Source of the DNA: Cytophagales bacterium
GTDB lineage: Bacteria > Bacteroidota > Bacteroidia > Cytophagales > Cyclobacteriaceae
Assembly: GCA_033344775.1 (NCBI GenBank)
Contig: JAWPMT010000004.1
Location: 62,001 to 126,000 of the forward strand
DNA length: 64,000 nt
Reading direction: 5' to 3'
The position numbers were made by a program, and so were the translations under genes. Shown here piece after piece: positions 9,902 to 17,808 of the stretch. How positions within the stretch are numbered: the first letter of the stretch is position 1; every line of letters begins with the position of its first letter. Below the pieces are notes generated by a model. The model saw only the letters and a list, made by a program, of their open reading frames with translations, was not told the DNA's origin and did no database searches.

Positions 9902-11056
9902 TTATAAAGAGGCTGTTGCTACAGACACCTCTACTCCTTCGTTTACTTCGCGATAGCCATTATCGATCAGTGTTTCATTCCCTTTCAAACCAGACAACAC
10001 TTCTGTCTTACTGTTAAAGGACTTTCCTGGGTTGATCCTGATCTTGCTGGCCAACTTTCTTCCGTCTTCCGTTTTAAGACCATATACAAAATTCCCCTGA
10101 TCATCAGCCTGTACCAATCGTGTTGGGATACTCACTGCTTCTTCCTGGAAGTAATCGGTCAAATTCAAAATGGTCACCTGATTGGGTCTGAACTTCAAGT
10201 CTGTATCTGAAGGTAATGCGATCTCTACGGCAAACGTCCGGTTGTCCTCATTGATCACTTGTCCAACAGAAACCACCTGACTCACCAGACGCATGTCCAA
10301 CGTCGGTAGATAAATTTCAGCTTGATCTCCCTTTTGGAATTTACCCAGGAATGCTTCAGAAACATCTGCTTTGATGTACATTTCTCTTTGATTGACGATG
10401 CGCGCTAAAGGCATGCCTGGCTGCGCCATTTCACCCTCTCTCACCGGAATCTCGTCCGCAACACCTGCGAAAGGTGAGCGAACGTAAGACTGCTTCAATT
10501 GGCTTTTCAAGGTAGCTAGTCTACGTTCCAAAGACTCTTTGTTGTTCTTGGTTTGCAAGTATTGTATCTCTGTGCCAATGTTCTGGTCCCAAAGGTTCTT
10601 TTGACGAACAAAAACTGCTTCTGCCAATTCCAATTGCGTTTCTACTTCCGCGATGTTGTTCTCAAGGATATCGGCATCCAATTTCATCAGCAACGTACCT
10701 TTTGAGAGATTCTGTCCTTCTGCTACATTGATCTTCTCAATACGACCCATGGTCTCAGCTGAGATTACAATGTTTTTGCGGGAAGCTACCGCACCTCTTA
10801 CTTCTACCTTGTGCTCAAAGGAGCTTTTCTCCAACGCTAAGGTGGAGATCAAAATGGTATTGGCTTTATTGTACTCAGGATCAATTTCATTGATTTCCGT
10901 TTCCAAAGTCGCGATCTGCGCTTTCAGGTCAAAATACTGACTTCTCAACGCTTCAAGTTCCGCTTTCTTTTCAGTGAGTTCGTCTCCACCCCCACCACAT
11001 GCGAAAAGTACCACAGTCATCAGGACTGCTAATGTGATTTGAAACAACTTGTTCAT
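9902..11056 (-). CDS. RND efflux periplasmic adaptor lipoprotein (membrane fusion protein)
   Basis: The chosen start gives MNKLFQITLAVLMTVVLFACGGG, a lipoprotein signal with LFAC as lipobox, and a mature adaptor of about 365 residues. A coiled coil follows the Cys (EKKAELEALRSQYFDLKAQI); next come a lipoyl half-motif (GRIEKINVAEGQNLSKGTLL), a helical hairpin, the second lipoyl half and beta-barrel domains of the HlyD/AcrA type. An alternative start 51 bases upstream at 11107 overlaps the channel gene's stop as TAATG and would add 17 polar residues before the signal. Translational coupling favours that start, the lipoprotein signal favours the one given. The protein links the pump to the outer-membrane channel. 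Confidence 0.92.
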   Translation of the reverse strand: MNKLFQITLAVLMTVVLFACGGGGDELTEKKAELEALRSQYFDLKAQIATLETEINEIDPEYNKANTILISTLALEKSSFEHKVEVRGAVASRKNIVISAETMGRIEKINVAEGQNLSKGTLLMKLDADILENNIAEVETQLELAEAVFVRQKNLWDQNIGTEIQYLQTKNNKESLERRLATLKSQLKQSYVRSPFAGVADEIPVREGEMAQPGMPLARIVNQREMYIKADVSEAFLGKFQKGDQAEIYLPTLDMRLVSQVVSVGQVINEDNRTFAVEIALPSDTDLKFRPNQVTILNLTDYFQEEAVSIPTRLVQADDQGNFVYGLKTEDGRKLASKIRINPGKSFNSKTEVLSGLKGNETLIDNGYREVNEGVEVSVATASL

Positions 11057-11106
11057 GGATAGTAGATTATTGTGTTGGTCTTTATTCTTAATATCAATTC
11101 TTTTCA

Positions 11107-12519
11107 TTAGTTCAGGGTGCCCAGGGCTTTTTGTAAATCAATCCGTGCGATGATCGCATCATATAGGGCATTGTAATAATTCGTTTGAGCCTCTTTTAAA
11201 GCGGTATCCGCCTCAACTACTTCAAGGTTAGAACCGATCCCTTCCTGGTATTTGATCTGAGTTACCCGAAACACTTTGTCTGCGAGTTCCATGTTCTCTC
11301 TTTGAACTTCGATCTTCTGTACGGCATTTTGCAGAGCCAGGCGACTGGTTTGCACTTCCAGGTCAATGAGGCTTTGATACTGGTTGATCCCATTGTCCAA
11401 TTGCTCAAGACTAACTTTCTCTCGTTGTATCTGAAACCTTCTTTGCAATCCCGTGAAGATGTTCCAATTGAGGCTTAACCCAATAGAAGAGTAACGGTAC
11501 CAACTATCTGGTCCTACCTGATCAATACCATCAAAATTGGATTGAGTACTGAATAACCCACCAAAAGACTGGGATTGGGTACTGACACCTAAATTGGCAA
11601 ACCCGCTTAAGGTCGGCAATGCTTCTGCATATTTGTTTCTAATGTTCAATTCCTGAAGCTTCCGGTTTACCAATAGTGTTTGATACCCAGGTCGGTCTTC
11701 GTATTTGACTTGCGCATCATTCCTGGCAATAGTTGCTCCAAGGACGTCATCAAAAGTTCCACTCAACTCCAGTGATTGCTCCAACGGATATCCCATCTGA
11801 AACTTCAATAAGGTCATGGAGATGGTATTGAGGTTGATGATATTGTCGCGATCGGATTTAAGGTTATTCAAAGAAACTTTCAGTCGATCTACATCAATCT
11901 CTTCCGCAAAGCCATTATTATATAGTTCTCTCGTATTCCGATACAGGGTGTCGAGTCGGGTCAGGTTAGCGGTAAACAAATTCAAGCGCTCTTGATTGAT
12001 CAATACATCGTAATACGCCTTGCTGACATTTTCTATGATGTTGACACGAGTTTCGTCTTTTTGCCTGACAGAAAGCTCCTTGAACGTATTCGAAGCCTGT
12101 AGCGCCACAATGTAAGACCCACTAAAAATGATCTGATTGACTCCTAAACTGGCGTCACCGACGCTTTGCAATTGGAAAAAGTTCTCTGCCGCATACACAT
12201 CGCCTTCAACCACACCCAGTTCGGTGGCTTGTTCGTCGGTCAGACCGATAGGCGATCCAGGCGTATATTGGGCATAGAATCGTTGTAGTGTCGGGCTCTT
12301 CTGCACAACAGCAGAACCGGATATCTGAGGAAGACCAATACCTCTGGTTTCCTTGACCTGCATGACGGCTGATTTCTCATCCAGCGCGGCATTTTTCATC
12401 TCTGCATTATTGGCCAACGCGTACTCTATACACGCTTCAAGGCTCATCGCAGAACTTCCTTGTTGTGCTCTCAAGCCAACAGAAAGTAGGATAGCTGTGA
12501 TAAATAATGATACTCTCAT
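11107..12519 (-). CDS. TolC-type outer membrane efflux channel
   Basis: This 470-residue protein has a signal peptide (MRVSLFITAILLSVGLRAQ) and two repeats of the outer membrane efflux family. The first starts with MSLEACIEYALANNAEMKNA and the second follows GYQTLLVNRKLQELNIRNKY. Long amphipathic helices rich in Gln, Asn and Leu end with the typical EVVEADTALKEAQTNYYNALYD region. It forms the beta-barrel and periplasmic tunnel of a tripartite pump. Its start overlaps the stop of the TetR gene by four bases and its stop overlaps a possible adaptor start by one base, so all four genes form one operon read leftward. Confidence 0.93.
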   Translation of the reverse strand: MRVSLFITAILLSVGLRAQQGSSAMSLEACIEYALANNAEMKNAALDEKSAVMQVKETRGIGLPQISGSAVVQKSPTLQRFYAQYTPGSPIGLTDEQATELGVVEGDVYAAENFFQLQSVGDASLGVNQIIFSGSYIVALQASNTFKELSVRQKDETRVNIIENVSKAYYDVLINQERLNLFTANLTRLDTLYRNTRELYNNGFAEEIDVDRLKVSLNNLKSDRDNIINLNTISMTLLKFQMGYPLEQSLELSGTFDDVLGATIARNDAQVKYEDRPGYQTLLVNRKLQELNIRNKYAEALPTLSGFANLGVSTQSQSFGGLFSTQSNFDGIDQVGPDSWYRYSSIGLSLNWNIFTGLQRRFQIQREKVSLEQLDNGINQYQSLIDLEVQTSRLALQNAVQKIEVQRENMELADKVFRVTQIKYQEGIGSNLEVVEADTALKEAQTNYYNALYDAIIARIDLQKALGTLN

Positions 12520-13145
12520 TTGAGTGGTTTTACGGCTTCTGTTTGAAAATATTTCTGATAGTGATTTCGTCCTTTTTCGGTCAAAATGCCATGAATGAAA
12601 TGATCCAACAATTGCATTTGTACCTCAACAAATTGGAATTGCTCCGGAGGGAAAATCTGTTGATCAAAGATCATCTGTACCTGCTCTACACGGAATTTTG
12701 ACAAGATCTTCACGTCGATCTCTTGCCGGTAGCAACCTTCCTTCATCCCTTTGATCAAGTTGTCTTCGATGTGTCCACGAATGAATTCATTCTTAAAGTC
12801 CAGGTAAAGATCCCAAGCTTCGTGATGGAATTTCTGAAGATCATACAGCATCGAAGGATTGATGTCCTGGATGTTTCGGCGCATGCATTGAGCAATCTGA
12901 TGCAATTCATCGATGGCATTCACCGCTCTATGTTCGATCTCTGCAAACTCCTTGCGCTCAAGCTCCATGTGCCAGCGAGCAACTTCGGTCACCAATCCAT
13001 CCTTATTTGTGAAGTACTGATATAGCGTTTTTTTGGACATGGAGACCTCTCGGGCTACATCATCCATGGTCACACTCCGCACTCCATATCGGTTAAAGAG
13101 GTTCATCGCCCCGTCCAAAATCCGATTTCTTACTTCGTTATCCAC
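12516..13145 (-). CDS. TetR/AcrR family repressor of the efflux operon
   Basis: The 209-residue protein has a TetR-type helix-turn-helix in residues 8-55 (ILDGAMNLFNRYG, then TMDDVAREVSMSKKTLYQYF), followed by a helical ligand-binding domain. Translation must begin at GTG 13145, because an in-frame TAA lies directly before it and the next Met falls inside the DNA-binding domain. It is the first gene of the efflux operon, so it is likely to repress its own operon and respond to pump substrates. The 165 bases upstream hold a cluster of repeated AGRAAAC motifs that are good operator candidates. Confidence 0.92.
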   Translation of the reverse strand: MDNEVRNRILDGAMNLFNRYGVRSVTMDDVAREVSMSKKTLYQYFTNKDGLVTEVARWHMELERKEFAEIEHRAVNAIDELHQIAQCMRRNIQDINPSMLYDLQKFHHEAWDLYLDFKNEFIRGHIEDNLIKGMKEGCYRQEIDVKILSKFRVEQVQMIFDQQIFPPEQFQFVEVQMQLLDHFIHGILTEKGRNHYQKYFQTEAVKPLK

Positions 13146-13167
13146 TTAATGACATTTCTTTTACCTC

Positions 13168-13222
13168 AGGAAACTTCTAGCACCCCAGAAACTTTTAGCA
13201 TTCCAATAGTTTCCTAGGTTTC
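13168..13222. promoter_or_regulatory. Candidate TetR operator cluster
   Basis: Two direct repeats with an 18-base period, GAAACTTCTAGCACCCCA (13170-13187) and GAAACTTTTAGCATTCCA (13188-13205), are followed by an inverted pair containing AGTTTCCTAGG. In all, four AGRAAAC half-sites lie within 55 bases, 25-75 bases upstream of the TetR GTG start and 90-140 bases before the divergent hydrolase. They are the obvious operator candidates, though no binding is shown. Confidence 0.45.
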
Positions 13223-13310
13223 TACGCATAACAGGAATTCAGGTTTAGTTGTTCCCACTTTTTTTCATGATTTTCTTAAAAAGTTTCTCTTAGCTTCGTG
13301 CCAGCAGTCA

Positions 13311-14114
13311 ATGGAGACCATCAAGTTCACTTTTCAGGAACGGACCATCCACGTCCATAAATCGGGTTCTGGGGCAGAAAACATGCTTTTATTCCATGGA
13401 TTCGGGCAAACAGGTCAGGTATTTCAAGGATGGCACCAGGCACTCGAAGAAACACACACCTTATATTCATTCGACCTTTTTTTTCATGGTGAAAGTGATC
13501 AAACAGAAGCTCCTGTCACCCCTACGTATTGGGGAAAGTTGCTCAAGGTATTCACCGAACAACAGCAACTGGAACATTTCCACCTGGCCGGATACAGTCT
13601 TGGAGGCCGATTTGTCAATGCCACCCTTTTATATGTTCCTGAGCAAATCAAGTCCATCTCCTACATTGCCCCGGATGGCTTTTATGAATCCCCCTGGCAA
13701 ACCCTTGCGATTTCTTTCCGGCGGATATTCAGGTATGTAATGAATCACCCAGAAGCCTTGATCAAAATGGCGGATGCTGCCGAAAAGTATAAGCTAAGTT
13801 CACCCTCACTGGTCAAATTTGCCAAGCGGGAGCTTCGAGATGTAGATAATCGAATCAGGGTCTATCGGTCATGGATCTATCTTAAGCCACTCATCAGGAA
13901 TCATCGTAGAGTTACCCGTACCATCCACAATCACGAAATTAAATGTACGTTGATCCTCGGCTCGAAAGATCACATCATTCCTCCCAGGAAGGTCGTTCCA
14001 AAATTCAAACCTGCTCCGAATGTCACCATCTGTGTGATTGAAAAAAGGCACCATGAAATGATCGGTGCTGCATTGGAGCTACTTTATTCAGGTGTTGATT
14101 CGTCTGAAAATTGA
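13311..14114 (+). CDS. Alpha/beta-fold hydrolase
   Basis: The 267-residue protein has the alpha/beta hydrolase layout. The oxyanion-hole motif LLFHGFGQTG is at residues 27-35. The nucleophile elbow GYSLGG puts Ser96 in GxSxG; an acid is likely at Asp220 (LGSKDHIIP) and the catalytic His at 248 (KRHHEM). No signal peptide is visible, so it is probably cytoplasmic. It is divergent from the TetR-led efflux operon and may share its control region. Substrate class cannot be told from the sequence; esterase or MenH-like activities are equally possible. Confidence 0.85.
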   Translation: METIKFTFQERTIHVHKSGSGAENMLLFHGFGQTGQVFQGWHQALEETHTLYSFDLFFHGESDQTEAPVTPTYWGKLLKVFTEQQQLEHFHLAGYSLGGRFVNATLLYVPEQIKSISYIAPDGFYESPWQTLAISFRRIFRYVMNHPEALIKMADAAEKYKLSSPSLVKFAKRELRDVDNRIRVYRSWIYLKPLIRNHRRVTRTIHNHEIKCTLILGSKDHIIPPRKVVPKFKPAPNVTICVIEKRHHEMIGAALELLYSGVDSSEN

Positions 14115-14247
14115 GGCATGTCAACACTACTCTCTATTCATATTGAGAAACTTTAAACTTACCGTTCTATTTTGAGTCAGAGACTTTAATAATCAGGTTA
14201 GATGAAATACCTTTATAGTTTACGTTATCAGTTAGTAAGAATCAACC

Positions 14248-15285
14248 ATGGTCACCAGCACTCAGTTCAACGATCAGTTCTACGACAGCATCTCAGTCTG
14301 GAATAAAATGAACTTCACGCTAAGGTTCATTTCCGAACATTTCTTTGGTAAAACATTCTTAAATAATTCGATTCAAAATTGGGCTTCCAACAATCAATCC
14401 AAAATCTATGAAGAGGTTAAGTCAATTGAAAAGCAGCATGTTTCGGTAGAAACGTACAACGGAGATCTATCAGCACGAGCATTTAGCAAAAACTATGTAA
14501 AAACCGGCAAGCCTGTAGTCATCAAAGGAGGTGCTAAAAACTGGCAAGCTTGCCAGGAATGGGGGTTTGAATTTTTCAAAGAAAATTATGGGGATCATCC
14601 AGTTACCCTGACTCATCATAAAGACCTGGGAGACGATGATGATGGCGGGATGGAAGAAACGAACCTAAGAAATATCATTGACGGACTGGCCGAGAACTCG
14701 AAAAAATATGCTCGATTCAATCCTTTATTGGATGTCTATCCGGAACTCTTAGAATCACTGGACAGACAATGGCTTAATACCATCATGGGCAGAGGGTTAA
14801 AAAATCATCACGTGTTGTTCATTGGTAACAAAGGAACCAAGACCAATATCCACAACGCAGGAAATGAAAACATTTTTGTACAGCTCCGGGGTAAGAAACG
14901 ATGGTTGATCTGGCATCAAAAAGCCACTTATGTCTTTAGCCCTGAGGTAAACCGCGCACCGGCCAAAGCCTCCCATATCAACCCCAATGCTCCTGACCTT
15001 GAGAACTATGCTTCTTTTGAGCACCTCCCTGTTTGTGAGATCATCTTGGAAGAGGGTGACATCTTGTTTGTTCCCTCCTATCTATGGCACTACGTCGAAA
15101 ACCTCACACCGACCATCGGGATCGGTATTCGTTGGTTGTCTCCCGGAAGTACATTAAGGAACAGTCCATTATTGGCTTGCCTTGAATTATTCAATACCTC
15201 ACCAAGTGTATTTAAAACCCTTGATTGGCGCAATGGCTTTGATTTCAACAAGATCATTTTGGCTAACCTGAAGAAAAGTGCTTAG
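14248..15285 (+). CDS. JmjC-like cupin (cupin_8) protein with a His-x-Ala metal site
   Basis: The 345-residue protein aligns by eye with the cupin_8/FIH-type Fe(II)/2-oxoglutarate fold. It has the N-terminal KPVVIKGGAKNWQA segment, the beta-strand IHNAGNENIFVQLRGKKRW and the distal GDILFVPSYLWHYVE. The proximal metal motif, normally HxD, reads His202-Asn203-Ala204, so the carboxylate ligand is missing; the distal His281 and the Lys/Arg-rich strand after the motif are kept. Loss of that Asp occurs in Fe(II)/2OG halogenases (HxA or HxG) and also in inactive family members. The gene's stop overlaps that of the convergent histidine kinase by four bases. No biosynthetic neighbours point to a substrate. 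Confidence 0.8.
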   Translation: MVTSTQFNDQFYDSISVWNKMNFTLRFISEHFFGKTFLNNSIQNWASNNQSKIYEEVKSIEKQHVSVETYNGDLSARAFSKNYVKTGKPVVIKGGAKNWQACQEWGFEFFKENYGDHPVTLTHHKDLGDDDDGGMEETNLRNIIDGLAENSKKYARFNPLLDVYPELLESLDRQWLNTIMGRGLKNHHVLFIGNKGTKTNIHNAGNENIFVQLRGKKRWLIWHQKATYVFSPEVNRAPAKASHINPNAPDLENYASFEHLPVCEIILEEGDILFVPSYLWHYVENLTPTIGIGIRWLSPGSTLRNSPLLACLELFNTSPSVFKTLDWRNGFDFNKIILANLKKSA

Positions 15286-17555
15286 AAATTGTCAGTGGAT
15301 GGATTGGAAGCTGAACTTCCCTGGAGCGTGGCACTGCTCCAAAACGATACAATGAATGTGGTGCCCACGCCCATGACACTTTTCACATCAATTTCACCCC
15401 CCATCGCTACTACGTATTTTTTCACAATTGATAGCCCCAATCCTGTACTGGATTCATTACCAGTAGGCTGAGGCGTCAATTTGGTGTACCGTTGAAACAG
15501 CAATTGCAAATCTTCTTTATCGATTCCGGGACCATGATCTTCCACCAATACCTTGATCCGATCTCCGGCAAACATCACTGTAATATCTACTGCTTTGTTA
15601 TGTTCCGAAAACTTGATGGCATTCGAGATAAGATTTTCGAAAATCTGAAAACCATAACTCTCATCAATCTCTGCGAAAAACTTATGGTTATCGTAATTTC
15701 TTGCCAATACAATTTTCTTGATCTCAGCACTGGGATTTAGGGTGTCAATTACATTATCCAACAAGGCCGCCATGTCAACTGATCGAACCTCCAAATTCAT
15801 CATTTCCGACTCAATCGCATTTACATCCAGCACACGTTCGATCATGTGTTTCATGCGTGAAGCACTGCCATTAATCCTGGATAAGTATTGATGTTGACTT
15901 TTCGCAGACTCATCCAGCTCTTCCATCAATATTTGACTGAAACCAAGGATAGCATTTAAAGGGTTTCTCAAATCGTGAGCAACCACGCCTATCAATTCAT
16001 TTTTCTCTCTGTTGAGTCGTGCCAGCACAATGTTCGATCGCTGCTTTGCCACATAAGATCGCCATAACGTAAAAATCAGAATAAGCGTAAGTACCAATCC
16101 CACCATCATGAAGTTCCTGGTCAGCAGTTGGCCTCTCAGCTCTGCCAGATACTGGATCTCCTGTCTCTCTTGCTCATCTTCGATTTTGTGCTTCTCCGTT
16201 TCAAACTCGTATTTCGCAGTTAATCGCAGAATCTCATCTTTATTTTGCTCATTGTAGATCGAGTCTTGCATTGCCTCGGATATCTCATGGAATTTCAACG
16301 CCATGGAAAAATCCCCAGCTTCTTTATATGATTGATACAATTGATCGGCAGAAATCTGTAGCAAAGGCTTAAAGTTGTTGGCTTCCGCTATTGCAAATGA
16401 GTTCCGAAACTGAGTGATCGACTGCTGAATCAACCCTTGTTCTCTGTAATAACGACCCATGCCTTGCAGGGCTGAAATCTCAAACTCTTTAAGCTGGCAA
16501 TTTCTTGCTTCCTTCAATACGATTCCGAAATATTTTTTAACTGAATCTGGTTGATCCAGACGCTCATATAATCGAGCCAATCCATCATAAATGAAAGGAT
16601 GTAAGCAGGCATCCCCATATTGATCATTATATGCCAAAGCCTCTTGGTAGGATAGAATGGAAAGGTCCATCTGATCTGTTACCGAATACATGTAGGCCAG
16701 ATTACTTAACGTTCCGATATAATCGCGATGACTCCTAATATTCAATGCTGCGGTCAGTGCTCGTTGGAAATAGTCGATGCTTTCATCTGTCTCTCCCTGT
16801 ACGGCATAAATCACACCAATATCGTTGAGCTGTTCCATTTTCAATCGTTCATTTTGAAGACTATCGGCTATGGTAAGCGCAGCCAGATAGTGTTTCGTAG
16901 CTACGGGCATAGCACCTAGTGAAGTGTTGATTCCTCCCAGGAAATTCAAAATGATGGCCTCTTCTTTCTTAGCCTGAATCCGCTGAATCTCCATAAGGGA
17001 TTGGGAACAGAAATCTAAGGCTTCCTGTAATTGTCCTACACGATTGAGTGATTCGCTTTTATAAGCCTTACTTAATTGAACACCTAAGTGATCCTCCAAC
17101 TCCAGGCTTAACATTATCGCCTTATCCAGGTAAAAAATGGCACTATCGTGATGTCCTGACAACTGTAGATTCTTCCCTAATTGCAGTAAGACCTCACTTC
17201 TGATGGATTGTGAAAGCTGCTGTCGCAATAAGCCTTGCAACAAATGCTCAGACTGATCAAACTCCGATGAAAGGGTATGAAAATGGGCTTGTCGAAGAAT
17301 GCTTATTAATTCCAGTGAATCATCAGGGTGTCGCTGGAGCATGGTATGGGTTTGAGCTATGATTGACGCACCTAATTCAACATTGACATCTTCATAGAAC
17401 TCACTTAGTTGCAAATAAATCCGAATACTGTCTGAAGGACTGGAAGCCCGGGACAGTTGCTGATTTAAAGCGTTTATCTGAGCTAATTGTGCCTGGCACA
17501 ATAGGACAAATAGCGAAAATACGGTAGTTAACGTAGCTAATTTAGACAATGGCAT
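15282..17555 (-). CDS. TPR-containing sensor histidine kinase
   Basis: Residues 1-22 form a signal peptide, residues 40-430 carry roughly nine tetratricopeptide-like repeats (for example EQLNDIGVIYAVQGETDESIDYF), a coiled segment follows, and one membrane helix sits near 477-495 (FMMVGLVLTLILIFTLWRS). The cytoplasmic kinase has an H-box VAHDLRNP with phospho-acceptor His527, an N-box (NLISNAIKF), a G1 box (VEDHGPGID) and a G2 box (STGLGLSIVKK). This is the usual Bacteroidota periplasmic-TPR hybrid sensor. No response regulator is adjacent, so its partner is encoded elsewhere. The start lies 253 bases from the divergent purL gene. Confidence 0.92.
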   Translation of the reverse strand: MPLSKLATLTTVFSLFVLLCQAQLAQINALNQQLSRASSPSDSIRIYLQLSEFYEDVNVELGASIIAQTHTMLQRHPDDSLELISILRQAHFHTLSSEFDQSEHLLQGLLRQQLSQSIRSEVLLQLGKNLQLSGHHDSAIFYLDKAIMLSLELEDHLGVQLSKAYKSESLNRVGQLQEALDFCSQSLMEIQRIQAKKEEAIILNFLGGINTSLGAMPVATKHYLAALTIADSLQNERLKMEQLNDIGVIYAVQGETDESIDYFQRALTAALNIRSHRDYIGTLSNLAYMYSVTDQMDLSILSYQEALAYNDQYGDACLHPFIYDGLARLYERLDQPDSVKKYFGIVLKEARNCQLKEFEISALQGMGRYYREQGLIQQSITQFRNSFAIAEANNFKPLLQISADQLYQSYKEAGDFSMALKFHEISEAMQDSIYNEQNKDEILRLTAKYEFETEKHKIEDEQERQEIQYLAELRGQLLTRNFMMVGLVLTLILIFTLWRSYVAKQRSNIVLARLNREKNELIGVVAHDLRNPLNAILGFSQILMEELDESAKSQHQYLSRINGSASRMKHMIERVLDVNAIESEMMNLEVRSVDMAALLDNVIDTLNPSAEIKKIVLARNYDNHKFFAEIDESYGFQIFENLISNAIKFSEHNKAVDITVMFAGDRIKVLVEDHGPGIDKEDLQLLFQRYTKLTPQPTGNESSTGLGLSIVKKYVVAMGGEIDVKSVMGVGTTFIVSFWSSATLQGSSASNPSTDNF

Positions 17556-17612
17556 AGATACAACGAGAGCCTGCGGTGCAGCACAAAATCCTCTCTCAAA
17601 TCGAAACTCTTT

Positions 17613-17636
17613 TATAGTCTAGGGCTGGTGACTATA
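17613..17636. promoter_or_regulatory. Inverted repeat between the TPR kinase and purL
   Basis: TATAGTC at 17613-17619 and GACTATA at 17630-17636 form a seven-base dyad with a ten-base spacer. A third GACTATA stands at 17751-17757, just before the purL promoter-like site. The spacing suits a protein-binding operator in this divergent promoter region, but no regulator can be named. Confidence 0.3.
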
Positions 17637-17777
17637 GTTGATATCTGCCAAACAGTACATATATACGAAATCCATTAAAAAGGTAACTGCATCAAGAAGA
17701 AATAATCTATAATTTCCCTTCGAGGGATAACACAAAGACGAACTTAATACGACTATAGATTTGATCTACAATTCAAC

Positions 17778-17785
17778 TATTTTTG
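17778..17785 (+). promoter_or_regulatory. Predicted -7 promoter element of purL
   Basis: TATTTTTG matches TAnnTTTG exactly and lies 23 bases before the purL ATG. The nearest upstream TTG (17761-17763) is only 14 bases away, shorter than the usual spacing, so the -33 element is weak or different. Confidence 0.5.
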
Positions 17786-17808
17786 CGGCTTAATTCCTGA
17801 CCCTTCAT

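Noticed and set aside
11056-11107. The upstream start of the efflux adaptor gene as the true start
   Set aside because: It would put 17 polar residues ahead of a clean lipoprotein signal. It remains possible because of the TAATG overlap, but the internal Met is preferred.
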